64,000 nucleotides of DNA from Fontimonas thermophila (lineage in GTDB: Bacteria > Pseudomonadota > Gammaproteobacteria > Nevskiales > Nevskiaceae), in the NCBI RefSeq assembly GCF_900113085.1, contig NZ_FOOC01000005.1, positions 108,399 through 172,398 on the forward strand, written 5' to 3'. The translations under genes were made by a program, and so were the position numbers. Positions 27,973 to 37,941 of this stretch are shown here, one piece after another; within the stretch, counting starts at the first letter, position 1, and every line of letters begins with the position of its first letter. The notes beneath the pieces are model-generated. The model saw only the letters and a program-made list of their open reading frames with translations. It was not told where the DNA came from and did no database searches.

Positions 27973-28595
27973 AGCCTTCCGCTCCGCCGTCACTACGCCC
28001 TGATCTCGCGGCGATCGCCGACTGGATCCGGCCGGGCGCGCGCATCCTCGATCTGGGCTGCGGCAACGGCGAGCTGCTCGCCTGGCTCGCCGAACACCGC
28101 GGTGTCAGCGGCTACGGCCTGGAAATCGACCCGGAGCACGTCGCGCACTGCATCCGTGCCGGGATCAATGTGATCCAGGCCGACCTCGACGATGGGTTGC
28201 GCGACTTTGGCGATGCTTCTTTCGACTACGTCGTCATGACCCAGGCGTTGCAGGCCTTGCAGCGCCCCGACGATGCGATCACCGAGATCCTGCGCGTCGG
28301 CCGCATCGGCATCGTCACCTTCCCGAATTTCGGCCACTGGCGTGTGCGCGCCGCGCTCGCGCTCGGCCGTATGCCGGTCACACCGACGCTGCCGGAGCCT
28401 TGGTACGACACGCCGAACATTCACTTGTGCACGGTCGACGATTTCGAGGATCTATGTGCGCAGCGGCAGTGGATCATCCGCAGCCGACGTTTGCTCGACC
28501 GCTCGCACCGTGAGGGCTTGCGCATCCGCATCGCCCCCAATCTGTTCTGCGAACAAGCCTTGTACATGCTGCAGGCACCGGAGGGTCATCGATGA
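27969..28595 (+). CDS. metW: MetW, methionine biosynthesis protein
   Basis: 208 residues, a class I methyltransferase-like fold with the SAM loop [17 protein letters not shown] and a conserved [14 protein letters not shown] stretch. In Pseudomonas, Leptospira and others MetW works with MetX and is required for full homoserine acylation, perhaps as a complex; a methyltransferase activity has not been settled. Four-base overlaps with metX upstream and the DUF4426 gene downstream make a tight operon. Confidence 0.93.
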   Translation: MKPSAPPSLRPDLAAIADWIRPGARILDLGCGNGELLAWLAEHRGVSGYGLEIDPEHVAHCIRAGINVIQADLDDGLRDFGDASFDYVVMTQALQALQRPDDAITEILRVGRIGIVTFPNFGHWRVRAALALGRMPVTPTLPEPWYDTPNIHLCTVDDFEDLCAQRQWIIRSRRLLDRSHREGLRIRIAPNLFCEQALYMLQAPEGHR

Positions 28596-29086
28596 CGTGC
28601 GGGTCGGGTTCACATCCGGTGCGTGCGCCCGCCTTTGTGCGACGTTGGGGCCGCGCCGGCGCATGGCTTGCTGCGCTGATGCTGGGCTGGCACACGCTCG
28701 TCGCGCAGGCCGAGCAGTACGTCGAGGCCGGCGATTTTCGCGTGCACTACGCCGTAATCAACACCACCGAGCTGACGCCGGAAGTCGCGCGCCAGTTCGG
28801 CGTCGAACGCACCGGCAACCGCATTCTGCTCGTGCTCAATGCCCAGCAGCGCGTGGACGGCCGCTTCCAGCCGGTACCGGCGACGGCCTCGGGCACCGCG
28901 ACCACGCTGCTGGGACACGTGCAGACACTCCGGCTGCGGCCAGTGCGCGAAGCCGACGTGCACTACGTCATCGCCAGCTTCGAAACCCTCGACGGCGAAT
29001 TCATGACGATCGATGTGCGCGTATTGCCCGCGGGTGCGAATGCGCCAATCCCCATCCGTTTCCGGCAGCAGTTTTACCGCAACTGA
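28592..29086 (+). CDS. DUF4426 secreted protein
   Basis: 164 residues starting [11 protein letters not shown] signal peptide (AWLAALMLGWHTLVAQAEQ) suggests a periplasmic protein of beta-rich character. TTELTPEVARQFGVERTGNRILLVLNAQ and a C-terminal PIRFRQQFYRN are typical of the family. Homologues regularly follow metW in gammaproteobacteria; their function is unknown. Its ATG overlaps the metW stop (ATGA). Convergent with the acyltransferase gene. Confidence 0.82.
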   Translation: MTCGSGSHPVRAPAFVRRWGRAGAWLAALMLGWHTLVAQAEQYVEAGDFRVHYAVINTTELTPEVARQFGVERTGNRILLVLNAQQRVDGRFQPVPATASGTATTLLGHVQTLRLRPVREADVHYVIASFETLDGEFMTIDVRVLPAGANAPIPIRFRQQFYRN

Positions 29087-29130
29087 CCTCAACGCTGGCG
29101 CCGCGATCCGACCCGATCAGCGCCGCATGA

Positions 29131-30039
29131 TCAGGTCCGGGCTGCGGCGGATGCGGACAGCAGCGTATCGATGCGCCGGTCTTTCTCCTGCCAGAGCTCG
29201 GAGATCCAGGCCTGGAAGCGCGCACGGAAATCGGCGTCGGTTTCGTAGTCGCCGGTGTACAGGGCGTGTGGGATCTTGAGCTGCCGCACTTCGACGATGA
29301 CCCTGCGCACGCGGCCGGCCAGAAAATCCCAGAAACCACGCGCACCGTCGGGATATACGATGGTCACGTCGAGCAGGGAATTGAGCCGTTCCCCGAGAAC
29401 CGCGAGCGTGAATGCAAATCCGCCCGCCTTGGGTTTGAGCAGATGGCGGTACGGCGACTGCTGCTGCGCATGCTTGGCCGCCGTGAACCGCGTGCCTTCG
29501 AGAAAATTGACGATCAGCGCTGGCTGGTTGCGGTATTTCTCGCAGGCCTTGCGGGTAGTGGCGAGATCTTGTCCGCGCAGCGCCGGATTTTTCTCGATCG
29601 CCTCCTTGCTGTGCCGTTTCATGAACGGGTAATCGAGCCCCCACCAGGCCAAGCCGAGCACCGGCACCCAGATCAACTCCTGCTTGATGAAAAACTTAAA
29701 GAACGGCGCTCGGCGGCCGAAGGTGCGCATGAGCACGACGATGTCGTTCCAGCTCTGGTGATTGGCGCAGACCAGATACTGGCCCTTGGGGTTGAGCGCG
29801 GTCTCGATCCGGATGTCCCAGTCGATCGGCAGCAGCGCATCGACGAGAACGACATTCACCCCGGCCCAGTTCTGCGCCAGCCAGGCGGTGAGCCGCGACA
29901 TCGCATCCCGCGCGCGACCCCAGGTCAGCAGCTTGAGCAGGATCGCCGTATAGACCGGCACGGCCCAGAGCAGGGTGTTGATGATCAGCAGCAGCAGCAT
30001 GATGACACCCACAACGGGCGCCGGCAGAAAGCGCAGCAT
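29131..30039 (-). CDS. PlsC-type acyltransferase (YihG-like)
   Basis: 302 residues from the ATG at 30039, which has AAGGA upstream. An N-terminal membrane span (GVIMLLLLIINTLLWAVPVY) anchors it. The acyltransferase motif I is CANHQSWNDIVVL (HxxxxD-like), with the later NFLEGTRFT block as motif III. It resembles YihG/1-acylglycerol-3-phosphate acyltransferase paralogues that remodel phospholipid acyl chains. Last gene of a four-gene minus-strand run beginning with the GMC oxidoreductase. Exact acceptor is unknown. Confidence 0.88.
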   Translation of the reverse strand: MLRFLPAPVVGVIMLLLLIINTLLWAVPVYTAILLKLLTWGRARDAMSRLTAWLAQNWAGVNVVLVDALLPIDWDIRIETALNPKGQYLVCANHQSWNDIVVLMRTFGRRAPFFKFFIKQELIWVPVLGLAWWGLDYPFMKRHSKEAIEKNPALRGQDLATTRKACEKYRNQPALIVNFLEGTRFTAAKHAQQQSPYRHLLKPKAGGFAFTLAVLGERLNSLLDVTIVYPDGARGFWDFLAGRVRRVIVEVRQLKIPHALYTGDYETDADFRARFQAWISELWQEKDRRIDTLLSASAAART

Positions 30040-30080
30040 CGTGTTTTCCTTGCGACAATGAATCGGCAGCGACCGTCTCT

Positions 30081-30782
30081 TCAGCGATTGGCCGAGGTGC
30101 GGTCGTGCCCCGACCAGTGTATGTGGACGATCTTCCACTGACCATCGATCCGCCGCAGCAGCATCGTCTCGGTATTGCGCAGATCGATGCGATTGCCCTC
30201 GAAGCTGCCGTGGCTTGCGGCCTGCGTCAATACATAGGCCAGATCCCCGGCGACCGATACCTCGCTGTGGAGAACCTCGCGCTTGACCGTCGCGGCGAAC
30301 AGCAGATCGGCATCAAGATGCGTGGCGACGTAGTCATCGAGCATCTCGGCATAGCCGGACTCGAACACCACGGCCGAAGGATCGAAAAGCCGCAGCACGC
30401 CCTCGCGGTAGTTCTCCTGCAAAGCCTGGTGGAAATCCGCGACGACGGCGGCGACGGCATCGGCGTCGGCAGACTCCGATGGTTCGCCAGAGATGCGGAT
30501 GTGCTCGGCCAGTTTCAGGTCCATCAGCGGTTTTACCGCGCCGGGCAGCTGCTCCACCCGCATCGAGCGATCTCCCTGCTCGGCAGACTCGGTAGCCCCG
30601 ACGGCGGAGTCGGGCGTTGAGCCCGATGCTCCAGGCTGCGCGCCGGCGTCCATCGACGATGCTGCCGGCGCCGTCAGAGCAGGCGCTTCCGCCACCGAAG
30701 GTACTGGTTCGCCCTCGGCCAGCACGGTGCTGGAACTGATCAGCAGGCCCAGCACGCACAAAGCGATGCGCTGCAGGTTCAT
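30081..30782 (-). CDS. Secreted SnoaL/NTF2-like protein
   Basis: 233 residues from the ATG at 30782, with a signal peptide ([16 protein letters not shown]). A low-complexity Ala/Ser/Pro/Glu-rich region (about 25-75) is followed by a C-terminal NTF2-like fold: [34 protein letters not shown] and [23 protein letters not shown]. Domain type is clear, but no function can be given; such domains bind small ligands or act as enzymes. Its start lies four bases after the PrcB-like lipoprotein stop, so the two are coupled. Confidence 0.78.
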   Translation of the reverse strand: MNLQRIALCVLGLLISSSTVLAEGEPVPSVAEAPALTAPAASSMDAGAQPGASGSTPDSAVGATESAEQGDRSMRVEQLPGAVKPLMDLKLAEHIRISGEPSESADADAVAAVVADFHQALQENYREGVLRLFDPSAVVFESGYAEMLDDYVATHLDADLLFAATVKREVLHSEVSVAGDLAYVLTQAASHGSFEGNRIDLRNTETMLLRRIDGQWKIVHIHWSGHDRTSANR

Positions 30783-30786
30783 CGGT

Positions 30787-31287
30787 TCAACCCGGCCGGT
30801 TCGCGCTCGCCCGCAACCGACCTTCCTGGTCGTACACCTCGATAGCGGCAAAATCCGCTTCCGGCAGGTGCACCAGAACGCAAGGACTGGTGATCATCTG
30901 CACCGTCATCGCCCCCGGCGCAGGCGCAAAAAAGGTCGCATACAGGTGCAGCGTCGTACCCAGGAGTCGCGCTTCGCGGCTGACCGCGATTCCATATCCG
31001 CCGGTATTGCGCTGCCCCAGTTCGATCAGCACGTAGCGCCCGCGCTCGGGGATGGTCTTAAGGCGCAGATCGACGCCGGTCTGCTGCTGCCAGAGCCTGA
31101 CATCGGCAGCCGTATCGAACCACCGCACGCGCACGCCGTCCTGGCCATCGGCGCAAAGCTGCGCACGGCCGAGCTCGACGGCTTGAAGCGGCGTACCGCG
31201 CCACAGCCATCGATTCCAGCCGCAGGCAGTCACGGCGGCAACGAGCATCATCGCGATCAAGCCTCTGCAGACGCGCATCATGTCCAT
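30787..31287 (-). CDS. PrcB-like domain lipoprotein
   Basis: 166 residues from ATG 31287 (a second in-frame ATG is at 31281). The signal sequence ends in a lipobox-like VTAC, so I expect a lipid-anchored protein. The C-terminal half ([26 protein letters not shown] through [17 protein letters not shown]) matches the PrcB_C pattern known from a spirochaete protease-complex subunit. No protease gene is adjacent. It begins five bases after the GMC oxidoreductase stop. Confidence 0.72.
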   Translation of the reverse strand: MDMMRVCRGLIAMMLVAAVTACGWNRWLWRGTPLQAVELGRAQLCADGQDGVRVRWFDTAADVRLWQQQTGVDLRLKTIPERGRYVLIELGQRNTGGYGIAVSREARLLGTTLHLYATFFAPAPGAMTVQMITSPCVLVHLPEADFAAIEVYDQEGRLRASANRPG

Positions 31288-31292
31288 ATCCG

Positions 31293-32903
31293 TCAATGCG
31301 ATGCCATGCGGGCATCCGCAAGAATCATGTCCGCGCCTTTCTCTGCGATCATCGTCGTCGGCGCATTGGTATTGCCGCCGACCAGCGTCGGCATGATGGA
31401 CGCATCGACGACACGCAATCCGGACAAGCCGTGCACGCGCAGCCGTGCATCCACCACGGCCATCGGATCGGCGCCCATTTTGCAGGTGCCGACCGGATGG
31501 TAGAGCGTTTCCGCATGCTCGCGCACCCACTGCCGCAGTTCATCGTCACTGCGCACGCCCGGACCAGGCTCGAGCTCCTCGGCATTATGCGGCGCAAACG
31601 CCGGTTGCGCGAAGATTTCGCGCGCTTTGCGGATGGCAATGACAAGCTTGTCGAGATCGCGCGGATCCTCGAAATGGCGCGGATCGATCTCCGGTGGCAC
31701 CAGCGGATCGGCGCTGGCCAGACGAATCTCGCCGCGCGAGCGCGGCCGCAGATCACAGGCCAGGATGCTATAGCCGTAGTAGCGGAACAGTGGCCTCAGA
31801 TCCAGGCCGTGATGGGCGTTGACCAGCGGCACGAAATGGAATTGCAGATCCGGGATCACCTCCGATGGATCACTCTTCAGGAAACCGCCGGCCTCGGCAA
31901 TGTTGCTGGTCAGCTCGCCGCGGCGGCCGAACAGGTACTGCACCAGCGCCTTGAGCGAGCGGACCAGCGACAATGGATGAAAGGAAAATCCGAGCCGCGT
32001 GCGGCTGCGCATCGACACCAGCACGTCGAGATGATCCTGCAGATTCTTACCTACTCCCGGCAGCTCATGGATCACACTGATCGCATGCCGGCGCAGCTCC
32101 TCCGCCGGCCCGACACCGGAGAGCAGGAGCAGATGGGGTGAACCCACCGCCCCCGCGCTGAGAATGACCTCACGGCGCGCATGCACCTCGCGGTACACAC
32201 CGCCGGCGTAATAGCGCACGCCGACGGCGCGCCGCCCCTCGAACAGCACCCGGGTCGCGTGCACGCCGGTGAGGATTTCGAGATTGCTGCGCCCCTCGGC
32301 CGGGCGCAGATAGGCACGCGCATTGCTGCAGCGTTCACCGTCCTTCTGCGCGACGTGGTAGTACCCCATGCCTTCCTGGCGCGCCCCGTTGAAATCCGGG
32401 TTGTGGGCATACCCGGCCTGGCGCGCGGCCTCGAGGTAAACCGCGGACAACGGGTTGGGCTGGCGCAGACGCGTGACGTTGAGCGGCCCGCCGGTGCCAT
32501 GGAATTCGTCGGCACCGGGCTCGAAATTCTCCAGCCGCTTGAAATACGGCAACACCTCGGCGTAGCTCCATCCGGGATTGCCCAGCGCGGCCCAGTGGTC
32601 GTAATCCCAGGCGTTGCCGCGGATATAACACATGGCGTTGATCGACGAGCTGCCGCCGAGCGTGCGCCCGCGCGGCCAATACAGACGGCGCCCGCCCATC
32701 GCCGGCTGCGGTGCGGTCCAGAACTGCCAGTTGTAAGTGCTCGACCGCATCAGCGCGATGACACCCGCCGGCATGCGGATCAGGGGACTGTCGTCGCGCG
32801 GGCCGGCCTCCAGCAGACACACGCGATGGTGTCCATCGGCGCTCAAGCGGTTGGCCAGTACACAGCCGGCGGAGCCGCCGCCGACGATCACGTAGTCGTA
32901 CAT
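31293..32903 (-). CDS. GMC-family FAD oxidoreductase (choline dehydrogenase-like)
   Basis: 536 residues from ATG 32903, with GGGAGAG upstream; a longer in-frame extension runs antisense to hsp20 and is not real. FAD-binding [17 protein letters not shown] at the N-terminus, [18 protein letters not shown], and the C-terminal catalytic histidine region [10 protein letters not shown] and [16 protein letters not shown] are diagnostic. Family members oxidise alcohols such as choline, long-chain alcohols or polyethylene glycol; no betB or betI is nearby, so choline is not favoured. First gene of a four-gene run. Confidence 0.92.
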   Translation of the reverse strand: MYDYVIVGGGSAGCVLANRLSADGHHRVCLLEAGPRDDSPLIRMPAGVIALMRSSTYNWQFWTAPQPAMGGRRLYWPRGRTLGGSSSINAMCYIRGNAWDYDHWAALGNPGWSYAEVLPYFKRLENFEPGADEFHGTGGPLNVTRLRQPNPLSAVYLEAARQAGYAHNPDFNGARQEGMGYYHVAQKDGERCSNARAYLRPAEGRSNLEILTGVHATRVLFEGRRAVGVRYYAGGVYREVHARREVILSAGAVGSPHLLLLSGVGPAEELRRHAISVIHELPGVGKNLQDHLDVLVSMRSRTRLGFSFHPLSLVRSLKALVQYLFGRRGELTSNIAEAGGFLKSDPSEVIPDLQFHFVPLVNAHHGLDLRPLFRYYGYSILACDLRPRSRGEIRLASADPLVPPEIDPRHFEDPRDLDKLVIAIRKAREIFAQPAFAPHNAEELEPGPGVRSDDELRQWVREHAETLYHPVGTCKMGADPMAVVDARLRVHGLSGLRVVDASIMPTLVGGNTNAPTTMIAEKGADMILADARMASH

Positions 32904-33023
32904 CGCGCTCTCCCTTTTGAGTCTCCCGGAACCGAATGCTAGCGCAGGGTCAGGCCGGCTGCCGCCCACGCCGGTCCATCCCCCTGCCAGCGGGCGCGAC
33001 ACGATCACCCCACTGCCGCAGGC

Positions 33024-33053
33024 CTTGAAAGCCACAGCCACGACCCTCACATA
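33024..33053 (+). promoter_or_regulatory. Candidate sigma-32 promoter of hsp20
   Basis: CTTGAAA at 33024-33030 matches the sigma-32 -35 exactly. Thirteen bases later CCCTCACATA resembles the -10 consensus CCCCATNTA. The only downstream gene is hsp20, 37 bases after the box. Confidence 0.6.
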
Positions 33054-33065
33054 GGGGGCAACGCG

Positions 33066-33087
33066 AAACGGCCTTTCAAGGAGGTTT
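33066..33087 (+). promoter_or_regulatory. Possible RNA thermometer around the hsp20 ribosome site
   Basis: In the leader, AAAC pairs with GTTT and CCT with AGG around a TTCA loop, with a two-by-two internal loop. This would bury the AAGGAGG ribosome site (33078-33084) just before the ATG at 33090. The helix is weak and could melt with heat; it does not match ROSE or fourU patterns well. Confidence 0.35.
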
Positions 33088-33089
33088 TC

Positions 33090-33518
33090 ATGAGCATCAC
33101 CCGTTACGAACCCTGGGCGCTCCATCGCGAGCTGCTCAACGAAGTCAATCGCTTGTTCGGCGCCAACGATGCCTCCAGTGCGGCGACGGCCGACTGGGTA
33201 CCGCCCGTCGACATCGAGGAATATGCGGACAAATTCGTCCTGTACGCCGATGTGCCCGGCATCGAGCCGTCGAGCATCGACGTCACGCTGGAGAAGGGCG
33301 TGCTGACCCTCGCCGGCACCCGCGAACAACCCGTCGAGCACAGCGGCATCGAGCGCAAACGCAGCGAACGCGCAAGCGGCAAGTTCCTGCGCCGTTTCGT
33401 ACTGCCCGACACGGTCGACTCCGACAACGTCACCGCAAGCGGCAAGAACGGCGTGCTGCAGGTAATCATCCCCAAACGCCCGCAGGCGCAGCCCCGCAAG
33501 ATTGCGGTCACGAACTGA
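33090..33518 (+). CDS. Hsp20/alpha-crystallin small heat-shock protein
   Basis: 142 residues. The alpha-crystallin domain (about 38-138) begins WVPPVDIEEYADKFVLYADVPG and includes the conserved ANGV-like KNGVLQVIIPK, in which the C-terminal IPK stands for the usual IxI/IPV region. The family forms oligomers that hold unfolding proteins for refolding. An excellent AAGGAGG lies before the ATG. A 13-pair terminator hairpin follows, but the next gene is a DnaJ-like chaperone, so both belong to stress protein folding. Confidence 0.95.
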   Translation: MSITRYEPWALHRELLNEVNRLFGANDASSAATADWVPPVDIEEYADKFVLYADVPGIEPSSIDVTLEKGVLTLAGTREQPVEHSGIERKRSERASGKFLRRFVLPDTVDSDNVTASGKNGVLQVIIPKRPQAQPRKIAVTN

Positions 33519-33527
33519 TAGCGGCCA

Positions 33528-33558
33528 GAAGCGGGGCGCCACGGCGCCCCGCTTCGTT
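33528..33558 (+). terminator. Terminator hairpin after hsp20
   Basis: A 13-base inverted repeat (GAAGCGGGGCGCC with GGCGCCCCGCTTC) with almost no loop, followed by GTTT, ten bases after the hsp20 stop. Confidence 0.75.
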
Positions 33559-33603
33559 TACAGTCACCGCTCGTAAACCCCGTGCCCCCGATTCTCTGCG
33601 CCC

Positions 33604-34506
33604 ATGGAATACAAGGACTACTACAAGATTCTCGGCGTACCCCGTTCGGCCTCGGCCGAGGAGATCAAGCGCGCCTATCGCAAGCTGGCACGCGAGTTCC
33701 ATCCCGACAAGAACAAGAGCAAAGGCGCCGAGGAGCGGTTCAAGGAAATCAACGAGGCTCACGAAGTCCTCAGCGATCCGGCCAAACGCAAGGCCTATGA
33801 CGCGCTGGGCGCAAACTGGAAAGCCGGGCAGAGCTTCACCCCGCCGCCAGGCTGGGACTTTGGCGCGTTCGGCGGCGGCCAGGGCCGTCGCCGCACGGTG
33901 AGTGCCGAGGATCTGGGCGGCTTCTCCGAATTCTTCACCCACCTGTTCGGCGGCATGGGCGGCATGCGCGGCGGCTTCGGTGGTTTCGAGGACATGGCCG
34001 CGGAAGCCGCGCCGGATACACGCGCGCGCCTGACGATCACGCTGGAGGACTCCTTTCACGGCGCCCAAAAGCAGATCAGTATCGGCGGCCGCACGTTCAA
34101 CGTGCGCATTCCCAAAGGCATCCAGGCCGGCAAGACCATCCGCCTGGCCGACCAGGGTGCGCACGGTGGCGATCTGTTGCTCGAAGTGGAGTTCGCCAAG
34201 CACCCCCTGTTCGAACTCGAAGGCTCCGACGTCTATCACACGCTCAAGGTCGCGCCCTGGGAAGCCGCACTGGGGGGGAAAGTTCCGGTACCCACACTCG
34301 GCGGCATCGTGGAACTGACGCTGCCGCCCAACAGCCAGAGTGGCCGCAAGATGCGGCTCAAGGGCCGCGGCCTACCGGGACCGGTGCCAGGGGACCAGTA
34401 CGTCACGCTGCAAGTCGTCACCCCGCCAGCAACGAGCGAGGCGCAGCGGGCATACTATGCCGACATGGCCCGACACTTTCCGGACTTCGATCCGCGCCGT
34501 GTGTGA
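33604..34506 (+). CDS. DnaJ-class co-chaperone, CbpA-like
   Basis: 300 residues. The J domain (1-70) opens [29 protein letters not shown] and has the HPD triad in REFHPDKN, needed to stimulate DnaK. A glycine/phenylalanine-rich linker (about 85-130) follows, then the two C-terminal substrate-binding domains, with no zinc-finger cysteines, so it is CbpA/type II rather than DnaJ itself. No CbpM modulator gene is adjacent. Confidence 0.93.
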   Translation: MEYKDYYKILGVPRSASAEEIKRAYRKLAREFHPDKNKSKGAEERFKEINEAHEVLSDPAKRKAYDALGANWKAGQSFTPPPGWDFGAFGGGQGRRRTVSAEDLGGFSEFFTHLFGGMGGMRGGFGGFEDMAAEAAPDTRARLTITLEDSFHGAQKQISIGGRTFNVRIPKGIQAGKTIRLADQGAHGGDLLLEVEFAKHPLFELEGSDVYHTLKVAPWEAALGGKVPVPTLGGIVELTLPPNSQSGRKMRLKGRGLPGPVPGDQYVTLQVVTPPATSEAQRAYYADMARHFPDFDPRRV

Positions 34507-34554
34507 ACACACGCGCGGCGCCTGACATTTGCAGCTCGCCCGATGAAGGAAACC

Positions 34555-35250
34555 ATGGCAATGCGGCCATCGATCCCCGTCTGGGATGTTCCGACACGAA
34601 TTTTCCACTGGCTGCTGGCGCTGTGCTTCCTCGGCGCCTACCTGCTCGCTGAACGGGACGAATGGCGCCTGGTACATGCCACGCTAGGATTCACTGCGGG
34701 CGCGCTCGTTGTGTTTCGTATCGCCTGGGGTTGGATCGGTACCCGGCATGCACGGTTTTCTAGTTTTGCCTTCCGGCCGCGCGAAGTCATCGGCTATCTG
34801 CACAGCCTGATGCGCGGCCAGGTCCAGCATTACACTGGCCACAACCCGGCAGGCAGTTGGGCGATCTACGCGATGCTCGCACTGGTGCTCGGCACGGCCG
34901 CGAGCGGCTATGCCTACATCAACGACATCGGCGGGCACTTCGTCGAAGAGGTACACGAGCTGCTGGGCAACGCAACGCTCGCCATCGTGATCATCCATGT
35001 CATGGGCGTGATCGTCAGCAGCTACCGGCACCGCGAGAACCTGATCGGCAGCATGATCACCGGCTACAAATCCGGATCTGCAGACGAAGCCATCCACAAA
35101 CCCCACCGGACCCTGGGCTTTGCGCTGATCGCGGCAGTGCTGGCGTTCTGGGCCAATGTATTCGGCGTGCGCGATGCGCTCATCGGCGATGCCGTGCTGG
35201 CCCATGAACGCGGCGGCGAAACCTCAGACGAGGTTCTAGAAAATCACTGA
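34555..35250 (+). CDS. Cytochrome b561-type membrane protein
   Basis: About 231 residues from ATG 34555, which has AAGGA four bases upstream; an ATG at 34543 is possible. A di-heme cytochrome b fold with five predicted spans. Candidate heme ligands are the histidines in TRIFHWLLAL, EVHELLGN and IIHVMGV, with SYRHRENLIGSMITGYK as the typical last-helix segment. Such proteins pass electrons from quinol or NAD(P)H partners to small c-type cytochromes; no partner is adjacent. Convergent with fbp. Confidence 0.88.
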   Translation: MAMRPSIPVWDVPTRIFHWLLALCFLGAYLLAERDEWRLVHATLGFTAGALVVFRIAWGWIGTRHARFSSFAFRPREVIGYLHSLMRGQVQHYTGHNPAGSWAIYAMLALVLGTAASGYAYINDIGGHFVEEVHELLGNATLAIVIIHVMGVIVSSYRHRENLIGSMITGYKSGSADEAIHKPHRTLGFALIAAVLAFWANVFGVRDALIGDAVLAHERGGETSDEVLENH

Positions 35251-35286
35251 AGGATCCGCCGGATCGACGGACTGCGCGACTCTTCT

Positions 35287-36339
35287 TCAGGCCGGCTGTG
35301 CCTCGCGGTGATAGCGGGTGGCAACCGCAACTTCATTCTTCGAGCCCAAAAAGACCGCGACACGCTGGTGCAGCTTGCTGGGCTGGATGTCGAGCAGACG
35401 TTCGTAACCGTTGGTGGCCGCACCACCGGCCTGCTCGACGACGAAAGCCATCGGATTGGCTTCGTACATCAGGCGCAGCTTGCCGGGTTTGTCGGGGTCT
35501 TTCGTGTCGCGCGGGTAGATGAAGATGCCGCCGCGCGTGAGGATGCGATGGACGTCCGCCACCATCGATGCGACCCAGCGCATGTTGAAATCCTTGCCCC
35601 GCGGCCCCGTCTTGCCGGCGAGCAAGTCCTCGACATAGCGCCTCATCGGCGGGTACCAGTGCCGCATGTTCGACATGTTGACCGCGAATTCCTGGGTCTC
35701 TTCCGGAATCCGGATGTCGCGCTGCGTCATCACAAAGCCGCCCTGCTCCCGATCCAGGGTGAACGCATGGGTGCCGTGCCCGACGGTCAAGACCAGCACC
35801 GTGCTCGGACCATAGACGGTGTACCCGGCTGCCACCTGCGCCGTGCCCGGCTGCAGGAAGTGCTCGTCGGTCGGCTGGGTCACGCCATCGGGGCAGCGCA
35901 GCACCGAGAAAATCGTGCCGACACTGATATTGACGTCGATGTTGCTGGACCCATCGAGCGGGTCGAACAGCAGCAGATAATTACCCTTGGGATAGACGTT
36001 GGGAATGGCCTGGCAATGATCCATTTCTTCGGAAGCCAGCGCCGCCAGATGACCGCCCCATTCGTTGGCCTCGATCAGGATCTCGTTCGACAGCACGTCG
36101 AGTTTTTTCTGTGCCTCGCCCTGGACATTGTCGGTACCGGCGTCGCCGAGCACATTGCCGAGCGCACCTTTGCTCACGGCATGGGAGATCGACTTGCAGG
36201 CACGGGCGACGACCTCGATCAGCAAGCGCAAATCGGCGCAAACATGCCCTGCGCGTTGTTCCTCGATCAGATACCGGGTCAGCGAAATTCCCGTCTCCCT
36301 GGTACCCCGATGCGTCCCGGCGGCCTGTACTGGCGACAT
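35287..36339 (-). CDS. fbp: Fructose-1,6-bisphosphatase class I
   Basis: Gluconeogenic hydrolysis of fructose 1,6-bisphosphate. 350 residues from ATG 36339, which has AGAGGAC upstream; the open frame continues upstream without homology. Metal-binding signature [21 protein letters not shown], plus [18 protein letters not shown] and [22 protein letters not shown] (substrate loop). Divergent from the YbaN-like gene with about 100 bases between starts. Confidence 0.95.
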   Translation of the reverse strand: MSPVQAAGTHRGTRETGISLTRYLIEEQRAGHVCADLRLLIEVVARACKSISHAVSKGALGNVLGDAGTDNVQGEAQKKLDVLSNEILIEANEWGGHLAALASEEMDHCQAIPNVYPKGNYLLLFDPLDGSSNIDVNISVGTIFSVLRCPDGVTQPTDEHFLQPGTAQVAAGYTVYGPSTVLVLTVGHGTHAFTLDREQGGFVMTQRDIRIPEETQEFAVNMSNMRHWYPPMRRYVEDLLAGKTGPRGKDFNMRWVASMVADVHRILTRGGIFIYPRDTKDPDKPGKLRLMYEANPMAFVVEQAGGAATNGYERLLDIQPSKLHQRVAVFLGSKNEVAVATRYHREAQPA

Positions 36340-36441
36340 GCTGTCCTCTGTAATGCTGCTTTCAGCCCGCGCATTTTCCGCCTCGGCCGCGCGAATGCAA
36401 GTCGAGTACACGAAAAATGCCGGTCCGTACATCCTAGTGCC

Positions 36442-36801
36442 ATGCTTTCGACGATTTTCTGGCGCGGACTCACCCTCATCGCCCTGCTGCTCGGCCTGAT
36501 CGGCGCTTTTTTGCCGGTGGTGCCGACCGTCCCTTTCGTGCTGCTGGCGGCAGCGGCAGCCAGCCGCGGCTGGCCGGCTTTCGAGGCCTGGCTGCTCAAG
36601 CATCCCCGCTACGGCCCGGCGATCCGGCTCTGGCGCGAGCGCGGCGCTGTACCACGGTCAGCCAAAATCGTTGCGACCTTGATGATGGCCGGCAGCACTG
36701 TCCTGATCGCATTCAGCCCACTACCCTGGGCAGCGAAGATCGCGATTCCGCTGGCAATGTTCGCAGTGGCCGTGTGGCTATGGCTGCGGCCGGAAGAATG
36801 A
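36442..36801 (+). CDS. YbaN-like DUF454 membrane protein
   Basis: 119 residues with about three predicted spans. The N-terminal [37 protein letters not shown] is the DUF454 signature, with [23 protein letters not shown] connecting to the last two spans. Homologues include Escherichia coli YbaN, of unknown function. Start at the ATG that gives the family N-terminus; much longer upstream reading is antisense to fbp and spurious. Confidence 0.88.
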   Translation: MLSTIFWRGLTLIALLLGLIGAFLPVVPTVPFVLLAAAAASRGWPAFEAWLLKHPRYGPAIRLWRERGAVPRSAKIVATLMMAGSTVLIAFSPLPWAAKIAIPLAMFAVAVWLWLRPEE

Positions 36802-36870
36802 CGCGATGGACCTGCCAGGAGTGCGATGACTGCTAAACCTCTGACAGCAGACGCTTGCCGATGCGCGCCA

Positions 36871-37935
36871 TCAACTGCCAAAGTTGATCTTGGCTTCGAG
36901 ATTGGTGCGCGAATCGGCGTTGGACAACGCCTCCTCGAGCGTGATGACACCCGATTTGTAGAGCCCGTATAGCGACTGGTCGAAGGTCAGCATGCCCTTG
37001 TCCGAAGACTGGTTCATCGCTTCCCGGATGTCGTCGATGCGTTTGCTCAGAATCAGCTCCTGGATATAGGGGGTGTTGAGCATCACCTCCATCGCGGCGC
37101 AGCGTTTGCCATCCTTGCGTCGTACCAGACGCTGCGAAATGATCGCGCGTAGGGTCAACGACAAGTCCATGTAAAGCTGCTCGCGCAGCACATCCGGGTA
37201 CATGTTCACGATGCGCTGCATCGCCTGATAGGCGTTGTTGGCGTGTAGCGTCGCGATCGCCAGATGCCCGGTATTGGCGAGCTGGATGCAGGCATCCATC
37301 GTTTCGCGCGTGCGAATCTCGCCGACGAGGATGACGTCGGGCGCTTCGCGCAAGGCGCTCTTGAGCGCACGCTCGTAACTCAGCGTGTCCTGGCCGATCT
37401 CGCGCTGGTTGACGATGCTGCGCTTGTTGGGATGGATGAACTCGATCGGATCCTCGATCGTGAGGATGTGGCCGGTCTGCGTCTCGTTGCGGTGATTGAT
37501 CATCGCCGCGAGCGTCGTCGACTTGCCCGAACCGGTCGCGCCGACCATCAGAATCAGGCCGCGTTTGAGGAGGATCAGATCCTTGAGTACCGGCGGCATG
37601 CCCGGGATCTCGTCGAGCCGCGGCACCTGCGATCGGACATAGCGCATGACCATGCTGATCGAGCCGCGCTGATTGAAAATATTGACGCGGAAACGACCGA
37701 GACCGCCGGCTTCGGTCGCCAGATCGATTTCCAGGTTCTGCGCCAGATACGCCTGCTGCTCCGGCGTCAGGATCGACAACGCGACCTCCTTGATGAACTC
37801 GCGTGTGAGCACGTTCTTGCCAATCGGCATCAGCTCACCCTCGATCTTGATCTGCGCCGGCGCATTGGCGGTAAAGAACAGATCGGAGGCGTTTTTCTCG
37901 ACGCACAGTTTCAGGTACGGCAAAATCTTGAGCAT
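36871..37935 (-). CDS. PilT/PilU-family type IV pilus ATPase, third tandem copy
   Basis: 354 residues. N-terminal PAS-like domain (LPYLKLCVEKNASDLFFTANAPAQ), Walker A MVGATGSGKSTTLAAM, Asp box HILTIEDPIEF, Walker B VILVGEIRTRETMD and the His box HLAIATLHANNAYQAMQRI are intact. The C-terminus resembles PilU more than PilT. It starts six bases after the pilU stop, so it belongs to the same transcript. A third ATPase at this locus is unusual: PilT retracts the pilus and PilU assists it, while the job of this copy is unknown. Confidence 0.9.
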   Translation of the reverse strand: MLKILPYLKLCVEKNASDLFFTANAPAQIKIEGELMPIGKNVLTREFIKEVALSILTPEQQAYLAQNLEIDLATEAGGLGRFRVNIFNQRGSISMVMRYVRSQVPRLDEIPGMPPVLKDLILLKRGLILMVGATGSGKSTTLAAMINHRNETQTGHILTIEDPIEFIHPNKRSIVNQREIGQDTLSYERALKSALREAPDVILVGEIRTRETMDACIQLANTGHLAIATLHANNAYQAMQRIVNMYPDVLREQLYMDLSLTLRAIISQRLVRRKDGKRCAAMEVMLNTPYIQELILSKRIDDIREAMNQSSDKGMLTFDQSLYGLYKSGVITLEEALSNADSRTNLEAKINFGS

Positions 37936-37941
37936 GGCGTT

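Noticed and set aside
32904-33542. In-frame 213-residue N-terminal extension of the GMC oxidoreductase
   Set aside because: It is antisense to hsp20 and its promoter; the ATG at 32903 has a good ribosome site and begins directly with the FAD motif.
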